Source of the DNA: Parvibaculum sp.
GTDB lineage: Bacteria; Pseudomonadota; Alphaproteobacteria; Parvibaculales; Parvibaculaceae
Direction of reading: 5' to 3'
NCBI RefSeq assembly: GCF_019635935.1
Contig: NZ_JAHBYN010000001.1
Span: 3,129,532 to 3,193,531 of the forward strand
DNA length: 64,000 bases
The position numbers and the translations under genes were made by a program. Below the pieces are notes generated by a model that saw only the letters and a program-made list of their open reading frames with translations, was not told the DNA's origin and did not search any database. How positions within the stretch are numbered: position 1 is the stretch's first letter; the number at the start of each line of letters is the position of its first letter. Of the stretch, positions 26,512-35,094 are shown one piece after another.

Positions 26512-27420
26512 ATGACCGAGCGAAAAGTCATATCCCTGACCGGGAACCGGAAGTCGAAGCGGGTGCCGAACGTCGCGGGCGACGCGGCGGCGGCGCTGGC
26601 GCTGCCGGTCTTCGAGCCCGGCTGGGTGTGGCTGGTCGGCGCCGGACCGGGCGATCCGGGCCTCCTGACGCTCCACGCGCTCAACGCGCTGAAGCAGGCC
26701 GACATCGTGGTCTACGACGCGCTGGTCGACGAAGCCGTTCTGCAATTCGCAAACCCGCGCGCGAAGCTCGAATATTCCGGCAAGCGCGGCGGCAAGCCGA
26801 GCCCGAAACAGCGCGACATCTCGGCAAGGCTCATCGAGCTCGCCCGCCGGGGCAAGCGTGTACTGCGCCTCAAGGGCGGCGATCCCTTCGTCTTCGGCCG
26901 CGGCGGCGAGGAAGCGCTGGCGCTGGTCGATGCCGGCATCCCCTTCCGCCTCGTGCCCGGCGTCACCGCCGGCGTCGGCGGCCTCGGCTATGCCGGCATC
27001 CCGGTCACCCACCGCGACATCAACCACGCCGTCACCTTCGTCACCGGCCACATGGCGGGCGGCGCGGTCCCTGAAAATCTCGACTGGCCGTCGATCGCCA
27101 AGGGCTCGCCCGTCATCGTCCTCTACATGGCGCTCTCGCATCTCGGCGCCATCGCGCAACTGCTGATCGAAAACGGCCGCCGCGCCGGCGAGCCCGTCGC
27201 GCTGGTGCGCAACGCCACGCTGAAGGATCAGTCGGTGCTCGAAACGACACTCGGCACGGCAGCCGAAGATGTCGCCCGCGCCGACTTCAAGGCCCCCGCC
27301 ATCATCGTCATCGGCGACGTCGTGCGCCTGCGCGAAGGCCTCGACTGGCTTGGGGCGCTGGAAGGCCGCATCCTGAAGCGCGACCCGCTCAACGCCCGCA
27401 CCAAAAAGGATGTGGGTTGA
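26512..27420 (+). CDS. cobA: Uroporphyrinogen-III C-methyltransferase (SUMT)
   Basis: A 302-residue SAM-dependent methyltransferase that makes precorrin-2 from uroporphyrinogen III, the branch to cobalamin and siroheme. Motifs include LVGAGPGDPGLLTL near residue 43, VVYDALVDEAVL, RLKGGDPFVFGRGGEEA (SAM binding), VPGVTAG and GIPVTHRDIN. It has no CysG-type dehydrogenase/ferrochelatase half, so it is a stand-alone SUMT. The first 30 residues are an unconserved extension. The 120 bases upstream include an A+T-rich stretch at 26456-26508 that probably holds the promoter. I see no cobalamin riboswitch there. Confidence 0.93.
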   Translation: MTERKVISLTGNRKSKRVPNVAGDAAAALALPVFEPGWVWLVGAGPGDPGLLTLHALNALKQADIVVYDALVDEAVLQFANPRAKLEYSGKRGGKPSPKQRDISARLIELARRGKRVLRLKGGDPFVFGRGGEEALALVDAGIPFRLVPGVTAGVGGLGYAGIPVTHRDINHAVTFVTGHMAGGAVPENLDWPSIAKGSPVIVLYMALSHLGAIAQLLIENGRRAGEPVALVRNATLKDQSVLETTLGTAAEDVARADFKAPAIIVIGDVVRLREGLDWLGALEGRILKRDPLNARTKKDVG

Positions 27421-27485
27421 TCGTTGCAGTAGGCGCGGCGGGCGCTTAAAGAGGGCCTTTCAACCCCTCGAACAGGCGGCGTCTC

Positions 27486-27704
27486 GTGACAGACATAACA
27501 AAAGACAGCAACGGCAACGCGCTTGCCGACGGCGACAGCGTCATGGTCATCAAGGACCTGAAGGTGAAGGGCACATCCGTCACCTTGAAACGCGGCACGG
27601 TCGTGAAGAACATCCGCCTCACCGGTGACGCGGGCCTGATCGAGTGCAACGCTGAAAAAGTGAAGGGCCTCGTTCTCAAGACCGAGTTTCTGAAGAAGGT
27701 TTGA
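27486..27704 (+). CDS. Short PhnA-domain (YjdM-like) protein lacking the zinc ribbon
   Basis: A 72-residue protein made only of the PhnA SH3-like domain (DITKDSNGNALADGDSV through LVLKTEFLKKV). E. coli YjdM/PhnA-type proteins are about 110 residues, with an N-terminal CxxC zinc ribbon that is absent here. The GTG start at 27486 follows 65 bases after cobA on the same strand. Cellular role is unclear: the family name comes from linkage to phosphonate genes and does not prove phosphonate use. Confidence 0.85.
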   Translation: MTDITKDSNGNALADGDSVMVIKDLKVKGTSVTLKRGTVVKNIRLTGDAGLIECNAEKVKGLVLKTEFLKKV

Positions 27705-28118
27705 AGCGCACCATCCCCCGAAAATAAACTTATCCCCACCCTCAGAACGGCCCCCATATTAGGTTCATCTCGCTCCACCGAAGGGCGCTTCCGGACGACC
27801 GGTCGCGTGGAGAGGGAAGTGGCGTCCCGCGCCGCGCGGAGTAACGGACCGTGCGTCCCGGGAGGATCTGAATGGTGGAGCGGACACTACGATCCGCAAG
27901 CGGCCGGCCGATAAAAGCCGGAGCACCGCTGGGTTGGGCAGGACGATCCAGAAATCGCTGCGCGCGGAGCGTCGGATGAGGACGCAATCCCGCCATACAC
28001 AAAACCAAGGCGGCGTCGCCGCCGCTCCGCGCATCCTTCAACTTGTCGAAGGTTCGCAAGGTTCAAGTGCCGAAACGCCGGAAGCCTCGCTTCGCGGCGC
28101 TTTCGGTGCATCGCATTT
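27705..28118. other. 414-base gap without a gene, rich in inverted repeats; possible structured RNA
   Basis: No plausible protein gene is seen between the PhnA-domain and DUF1289 genes. The stretch contains a perfect 9-base inverted repeat, CGCTCCACC (27771-27779) with GGTGGAGCG (27874-27882), enclosing about 94 bases. Inside that lies the palindrome CGACCGGTCG (27796-27805). Further right are a GGCCGGCC palindrome and a GGCGGCGTCGCCGCC hairpin near 28010. The layout would suit a closed-stem non-coding RNA of about 110 bases or more, but I could not match it to a known class. Strand is undetermined. Confidence 0.35.
28070..28106. terminator. Long imperfect hairpin downstream of the DUF1289 gene
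   Basis: CCGAAACGCCGGAAG pairs with CTTCGCGGCGCTTTCGG around a five-base loop, with small bulges. It starts 12 bases after the DUF1289 stop on the - strand and may end that transcript or anything transcribed from the left. Neither side has a T-run, so intrinsic termination is not assured. Confidence 0.4.
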
Positions 28119-28355
28119 CTAGCCGAGCACTTCGGCGATCTTTGTCAGAGCCTCTTCGGGGGCGCTCGCCTTCTCGCCCAGCGCCGCGATGCGCGATGGC
28201 AATTGCCGGAGCACGTCGTCCCGTGCCGTGTCGCTCATGCCCGACCAGCCGGCGATCTCCTTCAGCGTCCGCCCGCAGCCGACACAGGCATTGGCGCGGC
28301 CGTCGACGGCGCAAATGCTGAGACAGGGGCTTTTGATCGGCTTCGAATAGGTCAA
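28119..28355 (-). CDS. DUF1289 small cysteine-rich protein
   Basis: A 78-residue protein with the DUF1289 (YdhL-like) pattern: SPCLSICAVD, then ACVGCGRTLKEIAGW. Four Cys in C-x3-C-x9-C-x2-C spacing suggest a small metal or Fe-S site, although the family function is unknown. The start is a TTG at the - strand end (28355); no in-frame ATG gives the conserved N-terminus. It is divergent from cobT, whose start is 80 bases away. Confidence 0.85.
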   Translation of the reverse strand: MTYSKPIKSPCLSICAVDGRANACVGCGRTLKEIAGWSGMSDTARDDVLRQLPSRIAALGEKASAPEEALTKIAEVLG

Positions 28356-28435
28356 ATCGCTTTTCCGGGTTCCGGGCGCGGATGCGACGGAGTATAGAGC
28401 CCACGAACCGAATTCAAACGGTCAACGAGGTTTCG

Positions 28436-29416
28436 ATGACCCGCGCCGCCACCGGCCTGCCTTTCGACGACATCCGCAACCTGCTGGCCGGCCTGCCGCA
28501 GGCGGACGAGGCGGCGCGCGCGGCGGCCCGGGCGCGAACGCGCGATCTCGCGGCGCCGGAAGCCTCGCTCGGCCGCCTCGCCGAAATCGCCGAATGGATG
28601 GCCGCTTGGGCTGCCAGTCCGAAGCCCGCCGTCACACGGCCGCTGGTCGCGATCTTCGCCGCGACGCACGGTCTTGCCGCCGCCATGCCCGGTGCCGATG
28701 CGCACGCGACCCATCGTCTCGTCGAGCTTTATGCGGCAGGCGGCGCGGCAGTGAACCAGATTGCGCTTCAAACGGATGCGGGCCTCAAGGTCTTCGATCT
28801 CGCCCTCGACATGCCGACACCCGACATCCGCGTCGATGCCGCGCTCTCCGAAGCCGCATGTGCGGCCACCATGGCCTTCGGCATGGAGGCGATTGCCGGC
28901 GGCACCGATCTCCTCTGCGTCGGCGCGGCCGGGGAGGGCAACCGCACGGTCGCGGCAACGCTCGCCTGCGCGCTTCTCGGCGGCGCGCCGGATGACTGGA
29001 CGGACGGATCGGCTTGGGGCGCGGAGGCGGTCACCTCCGCCCTCGCGCAGCACGAAGGTCATCTCTCCGACCCGCTCGAGGCGCTGCGCCGCGTCGGCGG
29101 CCGCGAATTCGCGGCCATCGCCGGCGCGATCCTCGCCGCCCGCTACCAGCGCATTCCGGTCCTGCTCGACGGCTTCGTCGCCTGCGCGGCCGCCGCCGTT
29201 CTCCACCGGCTGGCGCCCGGTGCGCTCGACCATTGCCTGGCCGCCCATGCGAGCGGCGAGCCCGCCCATGCCCGGCTGCTCGAAGCCATCGGCAAGACGC
29301 CGCTCCTCGAAACCGGCATCGCGCTCGAGGAAGGGGCAGGGGCAGCACTCGCCATCGGCCTCGTCAAATCGGCGCTTGCCGTGCATGGCGGCATGGCGAC
29401 GCAGGCGCAGCTTTGA
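28436..29416 (+). CDS. cobT: Nicotinate-nucleotide--dimethylbenzimidazole phosphoribosyltransferase
   Basis: A 326-residue CobT-family enzyme that makes alpha-ribazole phosphate, the lower ligand of cobalamin. Seen are RPLVAIFAATHGLAA, the Gly-rich AGGTDLLCVGAAGEGN, FVACAAAAV and the C-terminal catalytic-Glu region GIALEEGAGAALAIGL. ATG 28436 after an ACGAGG ribosome-binding site is preferred; an upstream ATG at 28382 in the same frame gives an unconserved extension. Together with cobA it shows cobalamin or corrinoid metabolism, but the remaining cob genes are not in the window. Confidence 0.88.
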   Translation: MTRAATGLPFDDIRNLLAGLPQADEAARAAARARTRDLAAPEASLGRLAEIAEWMAAWAASPKPAVTRPLVAIFAATHGLAAAMPGADAHATHRLVELYAAGGAAVNQIALQTDAGLKVFDLALDMPTPDIRVDAALSEAACAATMAFGMEAIAGGTDLLCVGAAGEGNRTVAATLACALLGGAPDDWTDGSAWGAEAVTSALAQHEGHLSDPLEALRRVGGREFAAIAGAILAARYQRIPVLLDGFVACAAAAVLHRLAPGALDHCLAAHASGEPAHARLLEAIGKTPLLETGIALEEGAGAALAIGLVKSALAVHGGMATQAQL

Positions 29417-29660
29417 GCCCGCCGCCCGCCCGCGCCTTCGTTCAAAACCGAACAGCGCCCCGTTCGCCACATACCGTCCACACCCTTGCAACAGGGGCCT
29501 TTGCGACTATTATCACCGCCAAAATAGCGTCTCGGCACGCGGGATCGGCGGGGGGTCAAACCCTCCGGCACGGGCGGCACCGGACCTTGAATACGAATAA
29601 GCCGGCGTGAAGCGCGGGAGGCGAAGACCCCCCGCGCGCCGCCACTATGGAGGTTGACCT

Positions 29661-30872
29661 ATGGATATGCGCTTTTCCCCCGAAGAGCTCGCCTTCCGCG
29701 ACGAGGTTCGCGAATTCATCGCCAGCAACTACCCGCAGGAACTGAAAGGCGGCGCGCGGCGCTCGCGCGGCGAGATGTCGAAGGAAGACATCCTCCGCTG
29801 GCACCGCATCCTCTACAAGAAGGGCTGGATCGTGCCGCACTGGCCGGTCGAATATGGCGGCACCGGCTGGACGATCACCCAGCGCTACATCTGGAACGAA
29901 GAGAATGCGCGCGCCGAAACTTCGCCGCTGCTTCCCTTCGGTCTCTCGATGGTCGGCCCGGTGATCTACACCTTCGGCAACGAGGAACAGAAGAAGCGCT
30001 TCCTGCCCGGCATCCTTTCCGGCGACGATTGGTGGTGTCAGGGCTATTCGGAGCCGGGTTCCGGTTCCGACCTCGCCAGCCTGCGCACCAAGGCGGTGCG
30101 TGCCAAAAACGAAAAGGACGGCGACCACTACATCGTCAATGGCGGCAAGACCTGGACGACGCTGGCGCAATTCGCCGACTGGATGTTCTGCCTCGTCCGC
30201 ACCGACCCGAACGCCAAGGCGCAGGAGGGCATCTCCTTCCTGCTGATCGACATGAAGACGCCGGGCATCACCGTCCGTCCGATCATCACGATGGACGGCG
30301 CGCATGAGGTCAACGAAGTCTTCCTCGAAGACGTCAAGGTGCCGGCCGAAAACCTGATCGGCGAGGAAAACAAGGGCTGGACCTATGCGAAGTTCCTGCT
30401 CGGCAACGAACGTTCCGGCATCGCCGGCGTCGCGCGCTCCAAAAAGGCGATCGAGCGGCTGAAGAACATCGCCAATGCCGAACTGATCGACGGCGCGCCG
30501 CTGATGAAGACCGATGAGTTCTCGCGCAAGGTCGCCGAGCTCGAAATCGACCTCTCGGCCCTCGAAGTGACCGAGCTGCGCACGCTTGCCGCCGAGAGCA
30601 AAGGCCGCGGTCCCGGACCCGAAGCCTCGATCCTGAAGATCAAGGGCACCGAAATCCAGCAGCGCATCACCGAGCTTGCGGTCGAGGCCGTCGGCAACTA
30701 CGCGATGGTGCAGGCGCCGCGCATGGAAGCGACCGGCAACGAATTCGTGCCGGGCCCCGACTACAGCACCGGCACCGCGCAGGATTATTTCAACATGCGC
30801 AAGACCTCGATCTATGGCGGGTCGAACGAGATCCAGCACAACATCATCGCAAAAATGGTGCTCGGCCTTTAA
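29661..30872 (+). CDS. pimC: Acyl-CoA dehydrogenase, PimC-like large subunit
   Basis: A 403-residue FAD acyl-CoA dehydrogenase resembling the large subunit of pimeloyl-CoA dehydrogenase and mycobacterial heteromeric enzymes. Typical segments are GWIVPHWPVEYGGTGW, the flavin-contact GYSEPGSGSDLASL, the MDGAHEVNEVFLEDVKVP strand and SIYGGSNEIQ near the C-terminus. In homotetrameric enzymes the last motif is YEGT with the catalytic Glu; here Gly replaces it. That fits alpha2-beta2 enzymes, where the base sits elsewhere. The next gene, 42 bases on, is the matching small subunit. ATG 29661 follows GGAGG at 29649-29653; ATG 29667 also exists. A dicarboxyl- or other unusual acyl-CoA substrate is possible. 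Confidence 0.85.
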   Translation: MDMRFSPEELAFRDEVREFIASNYPQELKGGARRSRGEMSKEDILRWHRILYKKGWIVPHWPVEYGGTGWTITQRYIWNEENARAETSPLLPFGLSMVGPVIYTFGNEEQKKRFLPGILSGDDWWCQGYSEPGSGSDLASLRTKAVRAKNEKDGDHYIVNGGKTWTTLAQFADWMFCLVRTDPNAKAQEGISFLLIDMKTPGITVRPIITMDGAHEVNEVFLEDVKVPAENLIGEENKGWTYAKFLLGNERSGIAGVARSKKAIERLKNIANAELIDGAPLMKTDEFSRKVAELEIDLSALEVTELRTLAAESKGRGPGPEASILKIKGTEIQQRITELAVEAVGNYAMVQAPRMEATGNEFVPGPDYSTGTAQDYFNMRKTSIYGGSNEIQHNIIAKMVLGL

Positions 30873-30914
30873 GCGCCGGCAGCACCGAAGAAACATCAAG
30901 GGGAAGGTCACGAG

Positions 30915-32045
30915 ATGGATTTTTCGTTCACTGAGGAACAGACGCTGCTGCGCAACACGGTGCAGAGCCTGCTGGCCGACAAATACGACTTCGACACGCG
31001 CCGCAAGGTGACGAAGACCGCCGATGGCTGGCGTCCCGAGATGTGGGCGCAATTCGCCGAGCTCGGCCTTCTCGCTGCGCCCTTCTCTGAAGAGTTGGGC
31101 GGCCTCGGCGGCGGCGCCATCGAAAACATGATCGTCATGGAAGAGTTCGGCCGCCACCTCGTGGTCGAGCCCTATGTCGAAACCGTGGTCATCGCCGGCG
31201 GCTTCCTGCGCGAAGGCGGCACGGCGGCACAGCAGGAAGCGCTGATCCCCGGCATCGTCGGCGGCGAAACGGTCTGGGCCTTCGCCTATGCCGAGCCGCA
31301 GGGCCGCTACAACCTGGCAGACCTCACCACGACCGCGAAGAAGGACGGTTCGGGCTACACGATCAACGGCTACAAGGCCGTGGTGCTCGGCGCGCCCTGG
31401 GCGCAGAAGCTGATCGTGACGGCGCGCACCTCCGGCGGCCAGCGTGATCGCGACGGCGTCTCGGTCTTCATCGTCGACAAGTCGGCGGCCGGCGTTTCGA
31501 CCCGCGACTATCCGACGGTCGATGGCCGCCGCGCCTCCGAAATCACCTTCGAAAACGTCAAGGTCGGCGCCGACGCGCTGATCGGCGCCGAAGGCAAGGG
31601 CCTGCCCCTCGTCGAGAAAATCACCGACGAGGCGATTGCCGCGCTCTCGGCCGAAGCCATCGGTTGCATGAAGGAGCTCAACACGGCCACCGTCGAATAC
31701 TGCAAGACGCGCAAGCAGTTCGGCGTTCCGATCGGCAAGTTCCAGGTGCTGCAGCACCGCATGGTCGACATGTTCATGGCCCATGAACAGTCGGTGTCGA
31801 TGACCTACATGGTCAACCTCAAGCTCGGCGAAAGCGATGTGGAGCGCACCAAGGCCGCCGCCGGCGCCAAGGTGCAGATCGGCAAGGCCGGGCGTTTCGT
31901 TGGTCAGCAGGCCGTGCAGCTTCACGGCGGCATGGGCATGACCGACGAACTCAATGTCGGCCACTACTTCAAGCGCCTGACGATGATCGACACCCAGTTC
32001 GGCAATGTCGACCACCAGCTGAAGCGCTATTCCGAAGCCGCATAG
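30915..32045 (+). CDS. pimD: Acyl-CoA dehydrogenase, PimD-like small subunit
   Basis: A 376-residue acyl-CoA dehydrogenase-fold protein that pairs with the upstream subunit. It starts MDFSFTEEQTLLR and shows LGLLAAPFSEELGGLGGG, FAYAEPQGRYNLADL in place of the usual T-E-P-x-A-G-S-D flavin loop, RKQFGVPIGKFQVLQHRM (FAD adenine region) and QLHGGMGMTDELNVGHYFKR. The altered flavin-loop and C-terminal motifs agree with the small subunit of PimCD-like heterotetramers. It is followed by a strong terminator, so pimCD is a two-gene transcript. Confidence 0.85.
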   Translation: MDFSFTEEQTLLRNTVQSLLADKYDFDTRRKVTKTADGWRPEMWAQFAELGLLAAPFSEELGGLGGGAIENMIVMEEFGRHLVVEPYVETVVIAGGFLREGGTAAQQEALIPGIVGGETVWAFAYAEPQGRYNLADLTTTAKKDGSGYTINGYKAVVLGAPWAQKLIVTARTSGGQRDRDGVSVFIVDKSAAGVSTRDYPTVDGRRASEITFENVKVGADALIGAEGKGLPLVEKITDEAIAALSAEAIGCMKELNTATVEYCKTRKQFGVPIGKFQVLQHRMVDMFMAHEQSVSMTYMVNLKLGESDVERTKAAAGAKVQIGKAGRFVGQQAVQLHGGMGMTDELNVGHYFKRLTMIDTQFGNVDHQLKRYSEAA

Positions 32046-32069
32046 GTTCCCCGGAAACGGACAGTCAGA

Positions 32070-32098
32070 GGGCCGCGCAAGCGGCCCTTTTCTGTTTT
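32070..32098 (+). terminator. Rho-independent terminator after pimCD
   Basis: GGGCCGC, a GCAA tetraloop and GCGGCCC form a perfect 7-bp stem at 32070-32087. A T-rich tail TTTTCTGTTTT follows. It lies 24 bases after the pimD-like stop. Confidence 0.9.
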
Positions 32099-32114
32099 GC
32101 GAAATTTGAGGGTG

Positions 32115-33617
32115 TCAGGACGCGCGCTTCGCCATCGACACGTTCTGACGCAGCCGCTGCGGCGGCAACACGCATTCGGCCTGCGTGCCTTCGCCGAGCT
32201 TGCTCTTCAGCTCGAAACGTCCGCCGTGAACGGCGAGCAGGCCTTTCACGATCGAAAGCCCGAGGCCGCTGCCCTTGCCGGGCTGGGCAAGTCCGGATGC
32301 GCCCTGCGTGAACGCGTGCAGCACCTTGTCGATCTCCGACTCGGCAATGCCCGGTCCGTTGTCGTGAACGCCGAAGCGCATCTCGCCGTTGGGCTCCATC
32401 CGCGCAAACATCTTCACCTCGGAGCCCGGCGGTGAAAATTTGATCGCGTTGGTCAGCAGGTTGATCCAGGTCTGGCGCATGGCGCGTGCATCGCCATAGA
32501 AGATCGGCAGGTTCGGCTCATACTCTTCGACGATGGTGACGCGCTGGCCCTGTGCCCTGATTTCCAGAATGCGGCGGCAATCGTCGGCCAGTTGCGCGAT
32601 GTCCACTTCCTCTTCGGTGATCTGGAAGCGGCCCGCTTCGATACGCGACAGGTCGAGCACGTCGTTGATAAGGCCGAGCAGATGCTGGCCGGACCGGTTG
32701 ATGTCGTTTGCATATTCCTTGTAGGTCGGCACCGCATGCTTGCCGAAAATCTCCGACGACATCACTTCGGAAAAACCGATGATGGCGTTGAGCGGCGTGC
32801 GCAACTCATGGCTCATATTGGCAAGGAAATGCGACTTGGCGCGGTTGGCTTCCTCGGCGCGCGCGCGGGCCGCATCGGAATCGCGCTTGGCCTTGAAAAG
32901 CTGTTCGATGAGGCCGCTCTTGTCTTCGCGCAGCGTGATCGAATGCATCATGATGCCGTTGAGCCGCGTCGTGAGCTGCGAAAGCAGAACCGCGAAGATC
33001 AGCAGCACGCCGCCGAGAGCGATGGGCAGGATTTCACCCGAGAGGAAGAGCCGCGCCGCAGCAATGAGGACGATCGGCATGGTTGCGGCGTAGAAGCTCG
33101 GCATGGAGCACGACGTGATAAGCGCCACCGGCGCAAGCGAAATGATGAGCGCCGTCAGCACGTAAGCCTGCTTCACCGGATCGTCGGGCACCCAGAAGAA
33201 GATGGCGATGGAGCCAGTGCTGAGGGCAAAGAAGACGGTGATGAGAATGGAGCGCCGCTCCCAGCGGCTGACATCCTCGGGTCCGGGATCGGCGACCGCG
33301 AATGCATCCATGTTTTTGCGGTTCAGCCAGTTCGCCACAAAGATGAGCGCGACGGGAATGGCAAGCCAATGCCAGGCGATGGAGTCGACGAAACACAAGG
33401 CAAACAGACCGACAAGCACGGGGAAGGAATAGGGCATCGGCATGCGCTGGCTTTCGATCAGCATCTTGAGCTGTTCGAGCCGCGTTTCGGGGCTGAGCGG
33501 CTGCCCGTTGGCCTGCCGCGAACCGAGGGCCATGATCAGGCGTTGCGACCATCCCGGCTGTTCGCCGGCACCGCGCATTGGCGCCTGACGCTCCCGAGAC
33601 GTTTCTCCCAATGCCAT
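32115..33617 (-). CDS. Membrane sensor histidine kinase (PleC/PdhS-like transmitter)
   Basis: About 500 residues from the chosen start. The N-terminal half has six or so membrane segments (between about 62 and 215) and no large periplasmic sensor loop. A short coiled coil leads to the HisKA domain, whose phosphoaccepting His is in ANMSHELRTPLNAIIGF (about residue 270). The ATPase domain shows the N-box NLLTNAIKFSPPG, VHDNGPGIAE (G1) and GKGSGLGLSIVKGLL (G2). Sequence style resembles alphaproteobacterial PleC/DivJ/PdhS kinases. No response regulator is adjacent, so it is an orphan. ATG at 33617 (MALGETSR, after GAAGGGC) is preferred to the upstream ATG at 33653. Confidence 0.88.
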   Translation of the reverse strand: MALGETSRERQAPMRGAGEQPGWSQRLIMALGSRQANGQPLSPETRLEQLKMLIESQRMPMPYSFPVLVGLFALCFVDSIAWHWLAIPVALIFVANWLNRKNMDAFAVADPGPEDVSRWERRSILITVFFALSTGSIAIFFWVPDDPVKQAYVLTALIISLAPVALITSCSMPSFYAATMPIVLIAAARLFLSGEILPIALGGVLLIFAVLLSQLTTRLNGIMMHSITLREDKSGLIEQLFKAKRDSDAARARAEEANRAKSHFLANMSHELRTPLNAIIGFSEVMSSEIFGKHAVPTYKEYANDINRSGQHLLGLINDVLDLSRIEAGRFQITEEEVDIAQLADDCRRILEIRAQGQRVTIVEEYEPNLPIFYGDARAMRQTWINLLTNAIKFSPPGSEVKMFARMEPNGEMRFGVHDNGPGIAESEIDKVLHAFTQGASGLAQPGKGSGLGLSIVKGLLAVHGGRFELKSKLGEGTQAECVLPPQRLRQNVSMAKRAS

Positions 33618-33856
33618 CTGAGTGCCCTTCCGGCTTTTCGGCCGGTCCACCATTTGCCTCGGACGACCGCCCGGCCGTCTCGATTTCTGTATGTGTTAGC
33701 CTCCGTCAAAAGTCTTAATAAGGTTTTCCGAACCTTGGTTAAAACGGCATAATCTGGCCGTATGCCGCGATATTCTCGTGGCGCTGATAATGGTGTCCAA
33801 ACAAGAGAATCTGTCCTTCAGGCAGGCGCAATGCACAGGAAAGAGGCAATCCAGCG

Positions 33857-34657
33857 ATGAGTGATCCCCTGATTTTCGAAAAGAACGGCCCGGTCGTGAC
33901 CTTGACGATCAACCGGCCCGAGAGCCGCAACCCGCTGGGCGCGCCGGAGGACGCGGACAATTTCACGGCCGCCGCTGCCCGCATCAATGCCGACAGGGGC
34001 GTGCGCTGCGTGATCCTCACCGGCGCCGGCAAGGCCTTCTCGGCCGGCGGCAATGTGAAGGCGATGCGTGAAGGCGGCGACGGCTTCGGCGGTCCCGGCG
34101 TCCATATCCGCGAGCGCTACCGCAACGGCATCCACCGCATCGTAAAATCCGTCTGGGGCATCGAGGTGCCGGTCATTGCAGCGGTCAACGGGCCGGCCAT
34201 CGGCCTCGGCAACGATGTCGCCTGTCTCGCCGACACGCGCATCGCCGCCGACAGCGCGATCTTCGGCGCCACCTTCCTGAAGATCGGCCTCATCCCCGGC
34301 GATGGTGGCGCCTGGCTGCTGCCGCGCATCATCGGCATGGCCCGCGCCTCCGAGCTTCTCTACACCGGCGACACGATCGATGCGGCGACCGCGAAGGACT
34401 GGGGCCTCGTCTCGGAAGTGGTCCCGGCCGCCGCGCTGATGGACCGTGCCAATGAGGTTGCGGCGAAAATCTGCAACCAGCCGCCGGACGTTTTGCGCAT
34501 GACCAAGCAATTGCTGCGGCAGGGCATGCTGACCTCCTTCGACAATGTAATGGAGCTCTCGGCCTCCATGCAGGCGCTGGCCCACCACACGAAGGATCAC
34601 CGCGAGGCGCTGGACGCCTTTTTCGACAAGCGCCCGCCGTCCTACAAGGGCGAATGA
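33857..34657 (+). CDS. Enoyl-CoA hydratase/isomerase (crotonase) family protein
   Basis: A 266-residue crotonase. Oxyanion-hole segments are LTGAGKAFSAGGNVKAM and AVNGPAIGLGNDVACLADTR, and the acid/base region is FGATFLKIGLIPGDGGAWLL. It would hydrate or isomerise enoyl-CoA intermediates in fatty acid or aromatic-ring degradation. It lies 130 bases upstream of a YgiN-like monooxygenase and a PimC-like dehydrogenase, suggesting one catabolic group. The 200 bases upstream hold the inverted repeat AAGGTT-TTCCG-AACCTT at 33720-33736, a possible operator. Confidence 0.9.
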   Translation: MSDPLIFEKNGPVVTLTINRPESRNPLGAPEDADNFTAAAARINADRGVRCVILTGAGKAFSAGGNVKAMREGGDGFGGPGVHIRERYRNGIHRIVKSVWGIEVPVIAAVNGPAIGLGNDVACLADTRIAADSAIFGATFLKIGLIPGDGGAWLLPRIIGMARASELLYTGDTIDAATAKDWGLVSEVVPAAALMDRANEVAAKICNQPPDVLRMTKQLLRQGMLTSFDNVMELSASMQALAHHTKDHREALDAFFDKRPPSYKGE

Positions 34658-34788
34658 AGGGTTCGAAATTGAACAGCGCGGCCGCGCTCCGCGAACAGGC
34701 GTGGGCCGTGTGGCGATTGATGCAGCGGGGCTTTACCCCTAAAGTCCCGGCAACAACAAGGCATGCAATCTGAAAACGGGAGCGAAAC

Positions 34789-35082
34789 ATGAGTGTCATT
34801 GGCGTCGTGGCGACCCTGAAAGTGCAGCCGGGCAAGGAAGCAGAGTTCGAAAAAGTCTTCGCCGCCCTGCGCGACAAGGTGAAGTCCAATGAGAAGGGCT
34901 GCCTGCAATACGACTTCTTCAAATCGAAATCCGAAGCCTCGACCTATGTCGTGATGGAGCAATATGCCTCCCAGGCCGACCTCGACGCGCATGGCAAGAC
35001 GGAATATTTCCGCGCCGCCGGCCCGTCGCTGGGCGCCGTTCTGGGCGGTGCGCCGACGCTGCTCTTCCTCGACAAGGTGTAA
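34789..35082 (+). CDS. Antibiotic biosynthesis monooxygenase (YgiN-like) domain protein
   Basis: A 97-residue single-domain protein of the ABM dimeric alpha/beta barrel family. It runs from VATLKVQPGKEAEFEKVF, through EKGCLQYDFFKSK, to YVVMEQYASQADLDAH with HGKTEYF. Members are cofactor-free quinol monooxygenases or small-molecule-binding proteins. An AAACATG start context is preceded by GGGAGCG. It is 12 bases upstream of a PimC-like dehydrogenase and almost certainly cotranscribed with it. Confidence 0.88.
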   Translation: MSVIGVVATLKVQPGKEAEFEKVFAALRDKVKSNEKGCLQYDFFKSKSEASTYVVMEQYASQADLDAHGKTEYFRAAGPSLGAVLGGAPTLLFLDKV

Positions 35083-35094
35083 ACGGGAAACATC

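Noticed and set aside
27771..27882. RNase P RNA, tmRNA, SRP RNA, SAM-II or cobalamin riboswitch
   Set aside because: None of the invariant sequence elements I know for these RNAs is present; only inverted repeats are seen.
27887..28111. 74-codon - strand frame in the region before the DUF1289 gene
   Set aside because: No ribosome-binding site, biased composition and overlap with hairpins; likely not coding.
29556..32015. Open frame of 819 codons on the - strand opposite the pimCD genes
   Set aside because: It is a mirror of the strong codon bias of two well-conserved acyl-CoA dehydrogenases; the translation is Arg/Gly/His-rich and matches no family.
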